A stretch of DNA of 29,052 bases, from contig MCFE01000875.1 of NCBI GenBank assembly GCA_002104905.1, forward strand, positions 1-29,052. Reading direction: 5' to 3'. The notes below the pieces were generated by a model. The model was not told the origin of the DNA and did not search any database. It worked only from the letters and a program-made list of their open reading frames with translations. Position numbers and translations under genes: made by a program. How positions within the stretch are numbered: position 1 is the stretch's first letter; each line of letters starts with the position of its first letter. Below are positions 27,510-29,052 of the stretch, in pieces. Origin of the DNA: Basidiobolus meristosporus CBS 931.73 (Eukaryota > Basidiobolomycota > Basidiobolomycetes > Basidiobolales > Basidiobolaceae).

Positions 27510-28680
27510 TAAGCATTTCTACCCAGAGTACATTGGAAGCATTGGGAGGCATACATTGACATTGTAGGAATAATTATGCCAATGCAGATCACCAATGACA
27601 ACTTGATCATCTGCAGCTTTTATGCAAAGGGCTTGTGACATGATTTGCGTAGCTATACTGCAAGCACAAAGCCAAACATGCAGATCTCTGCAACTACTGC
27701 ATTCATACTCTAATCCATCTTGCTTAATGTGCAGTGAATATTGGACCTTATTTCACCTTTTTGGAGTCTCTTATGGATTGGATGTGTGTGCAGATAGGTA
27801 GACATGTCAACTGGCGACTACTACCAGATCTCAATCTCATTACTAATGTGACCTTCAATTTTTTTATGCGTATGATGAGTTTGCACTTGGAGGACACCCT
27901 GGAAGAGTTGGAATACATTGGGGAGCAATGTGCACATGGAGACACCTATGCCATTGGCATTAAGAAGCTAAGCAGCCCCAATGCATGGTGGAATAGTTAA
28001 GTATTGCAAAGTTGGGTTGGACATAACAAGCAACTAGTTTTTATTGGGAAAACTTTGCCAAAGTATACTGGGCTTCAATTGGGTATAAGCTGATTCTACA
28101 CTATTCAATATTGAACTAATACAAACAAGAACCAGAGTGTACCTGGAAGTGGGAGTTAGATCTAGAAGGGAGAAGGGATATATTGGCCAAGTATGAGAAA
28201 GCTTTATGAGGATATTACACAAGTGTTCATGGCAAAAGTGGTGGCAACCTAGCATACCTTTGCAAGATGAATATGTAACCAGCAATACAAGCTTTATAGC
28301 AACTTTGGAAGTACTATGCTGAACAGATATATAGTTGAGGAGATAAAAGTGTGTCAATTGCAGCAGGTGTGTTCTTATGTTGGGGTTAGTAGGCAGGAGG
28401 CCATATTTGATTTGATTTAAGCTATACATGACATACCCATGGTAGAGTGGGTAAGCAAATAAATTGGGATGATTCTGCAATGGTGTATATGAATGGTGTA
28501 AGGGGAAGTTGCTAATGGAAGTACCATTTGGTAAATTGGTAAAGTAGCATTATACAAAATTGGCTGTAGGCTGCCATACTGCCATTTTAGTAACAATAGA
28601 TGTCTGCAAGAGGGCCATCAAGATACTATCAGTTGTTTTCCATATATTTTAATTGGATGTACTAGCTGGCTGGAACTGCA
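27510..28680 (+). pseudogene. Decayed Tnp2/CACTA-like DNA transposase C-terminus, copy 2
   Basis: Paralogous to 26140-27265. HWKHWEAYIDIVGII and QITNDN align with the first block of copy 1. After a frame change come YCKHKAKHADLCNYCIHT, LIHLA and a stop. The frame then stays open to 28000 with VNIGPYFTFLESLMDWMCVQ, the degraded counterpart of the EFPMEQMCG block, and ends AHGDTYAIGIKKLSSPNAW. Copy 1 keeps YAHGNTY and KKLSSRNAW in two frames. The downstream shared part runs to about 28680. Confidence 0.55.
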
Positions 28681-28843
28681 CAAACAAGTATAGGCCAACA
28701 TGGAACCATGTGTTGTGCATCAACATTTAACACTTAGCCAACTTCACTCCATTACAAAATCTAGTACTCTAACTGATTTTCCCTAACCCAAACATAACTA
28801 ATCCCTGTTATGGTTTATTTTATCACTTCTCAGAAGCTATTTT
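28681..28843. other. Gap without recognisable feature
   Basis: Short AT-rich stretch between the end of copy 2 and the repeat R gene-like fragment. No frame or motif stands out. Confidence 0.4.
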
Positions 28844-29052
28844 TTAGCTGTCAAACCTGATCAATTTTTGAGTGGTCATTATGTCCTCAACTGATCTGCT
28901 AAGCCTTTCCAAAGGATTAGTCATCTGATATCTATCCAACCACTTAGTAATTGTCAAGATATTAGCTGATTAATGATGCAATTTCTCATTTATCTCACGC
29001 ACCTATCAACACCCCAACAGATTTCATTTAGTCCAGTCTCTTGGCACTTACT
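28844..29052 (-). pseudogene. Repeat R, copy 2: possible 3' end of a minus-strand gene
   Basis: Read leftwards from the window edge, one frame gives VREINEKLHH, a stop, then ITKWLDRYQMTNPLERL and VEDIMTTQKLIRFDS, ending at TAA (28844-28846). Copy 1 at 25601-25770 preserves the same frame (LDRSQMTN, NSLTDEL). I do not recognise the protein. It could be a second gene of the DNA transposon or a duplicated host gene fragment. Confidence 0.35.

Noticed and set aside
1-29052. tRNA, rRNA or CRISPR features
   Set aside because: No cloverleaf, rRNA core motif or regularly spaced short repeats were seen; tRNA-like matches are confined to PBSs.

Overview
This window reads as heterochromatin-like, repeat-rich DNA from a filamentous fungus. 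It holds no intact host gene that I can recognise. A basidiomycete is my best guess but not proven: the intact reverse transcriptase has the variant QGATNSVAQF...FVDD core I associate with basidiomycete Ty3/gypsy elements, and the right end carries decayed copies of a Tnp2/CACTA-like transposase C-terminus with an EFPMEQMCG-type motif common in basidiomycete genomes. CpG is visibly scarce, and the two LTRs of the youngest element differ mainly by CpG to TpG/CpA changes, as expected from methylated-cytosine decay.

Layout, 1-15430: a nested stack. The host of the nest is an old minus-strand Ty3/gypsy element, 'B-minus', now in pieces at 1-886, 3696-3784 and 14962-15430 (the last with its 5' LTR). 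Its gag is split by element 'A' (887-3695, plus strand; 5' LTR, gag, protease, then a deletion down to 19 bases of 3' LTR). Its gag start is split again by a second B copy in the opposite orientation, 'B-plus' (3785-14961; two LTRs of about 370 bp, broken gag, PR, RT, RNase H and IN). B-plus carries an 804-bp solo A-type LTR in its gag (4371-5174) and a complete Ty3/gypsy chromovirus, 'C' (5844-11741), flanked by a perfect 5-bp duplication AGAAG. The A sequences sit at the same gag position and in the same relative orientation in both B copies, so they probably descend from one insertion.

Layout, 15431-25600: after 137 bp of spacer comes element 'D' (15568-22762, minus strand), the youngest and best preserved, with LTRs of 1078 and 1082 bp and an uninterrupted 1353-codon PR-RT-RNase H-IN frame with all catalytic residues visible. 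Next is a 225-bp orphan segment with an open, non-retroviral-looking frame. Element 'E' (22988-25600, minus) follows: a 3'-truncated, decayed relative of D that keeps one 1108-bp LTR, gag and the start of pol.

Layout, 25601-29052: two decayed, tandem, plus-strand copies of a DNA-transposon-like segment (about 26140-27265 and 27510-28680), bracketed by two copies of a minus-strand, possibly protein-coding repeat (25601-25770 and 28881-29052).

Three priming systems occur in one nest. C has the 11-nt LTR/PBS complementarity of Tf1-style self-priming, B has an initiator-Met-like PBS, and A/D have a PBS resembling the tRNA-Lys type with its CpGs mutated. Apart from D, every element is dead through stops, frameshifts, deletions or lost catalytic residues. 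No RNA genes, CRISPR arrays or ordinary genes were found.
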